From Halovenus sp. (GTDB taxonomy: Archaea > Halobacteriota > Halobacteria > Halobacteriales > Haloarculaceae): DNA of 7,165 nt. The position numbers and the translations under genes were made by a program. Positions 6,927 through 7,165 of the stretch are shown here, in pieces (position 1 is the first letter of the stretch; each line of letters starts with the position of its first letter). The stretch lies in assembly GCA_028274925.1 (NCBI GenBank), contig JAQCNR010000085.1, forward strand, positions 1 through 7,165, read 5' to 3'. Below the pieces are notes generated by a model, which was not told where the DNA came from, made no database searches, and saw only the letters and a program-made list of their open reading frames with translations.

Positions 6927-7165
6927 TCACTCTTCGCTTGCGTGCTTGAGTTCCTCGACGTAATCGAGGCTCCGGAGGTGGTGTTCGACTGAAAGTTCTT
7001 CCCGGTCTGGCTCCTCGAAGGCGGCGAGATACTCGTCCAGTTCCTCGACTGCCTCCTCGGTCAACCAGCCAATCGTCTCGTAGTAATCGAGTGCGCGAAC
7101 CGTCCCGCGAATACCAACCTCCTCGACGAGATATTCCAGCCACTCGACAGTCATCAGTTCCGTCG
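6927..7165 (-). CDS. arlD: ArlD (FlaD)-type protein, C-terminal FlaD/E domain (5'-truncated by the window edge)
   Basis: The frame ends with TGA at 6929-6927 and stays open to the window edge. An internal ATG at 7154 exists, but the codons before it (Thr-Glu-Leu) continue the domain, matching Gly-Asp-Leu before VVIEWLEYLV in arlCE, so the true start is upstream. The visible part is almost one whole FlaD/E domain: EWLEYLVEEVGIRG, YYETIGWLTEE, LSVEHHLRSLDYVEEL. It aligns without gaps to the C-terminal domain of ArlCE and ends in a short charged tail instead of a Gly-rich one. In haloarchaea a separate ArlD partners ArlCE in the ring that links CheY/CheF signalling to the motor, and an arlD-before-arlCE order agrees with that naming. 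It could instead be another paralogue with the same domain, since the N-terminus is not visible. Confidence 0.8.
   Translation of the reverse strand, partial: TELMTVEWLEYLVEEVGIRGTVRALDYYETIGWLTEEAVEELDEYLAAFEEPDREELSVEHHLRSLDYVEELKHASEE

Noticed and set aside
1..7165. tRNA, rRNA, CRISPR array, insertion sequence or integration site
   Set aside because: No regularly spaced repeats, no terminal inverted repeats or transposase frames, and no tRNA-like cloverleaf sequence were seen; the genes fill almost all of the window.

Overview
The window comes from a halophilic archaeon (class Halobacteria). The predicted proteins are very rich in Asp and Glu, the DNA is moderately GC-rich, two or three start codons have a TATA-like box about 27-30 bases upstream with no ribosome binding site (leaderless transcription), and the gene set is that of a haloarchaeal archaellum (fla/arl) locus. 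Every gene I can support lies on the minus strand, so transcription runs from high to low coordinates.

In transcription order: (1) the 3' end of an ArlD/FlaD-type gene, cut by the window edge (7165-6927); (2) a complete 353-residue actin/MreB/Hsp70-fold protein (6791-5730) with its own TATA box; (3) arlCE, a FlaC-FlaE fusion with a long acidic linker (5654 or 5666 to 4476); (4) a 145-base gap with a GC-rich direct repeat and a Shine-Dalgarno-like element; (5) arlH, arlI and arlJ, tightly packed (3-base gap, then a 1-base overlap), giving the regulatory ATPase, motor ATPase and membrane platform; (6) the first 27 codons of an unrelated gene with its own promoter (81 to 1), which leaves the window.

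By family knowledge, ArlI powers assembly and rotation of the archaellum, ArlJ is its membrane platform, ArlH docks on ArlI and acts as an ATP-dependent switch, and ArlC/D/E proteins form the cytoplasmic ring that receives chemotaxis signals. The most interesting point is the actin-like gene between the two ArlD/E-domain genes. It keeps the overall actin-fold signature, but the two aspartates normally expected in the phosphate-1 and phosphate-2 loops read as Lys and Asn. The second notable point is that arlF and arlG, usually found between arlCE and arlH in haloarchaea, are absent from that position. I saw no tRNA, rRNA, CRISPR array, insertion sequence or attachment site.
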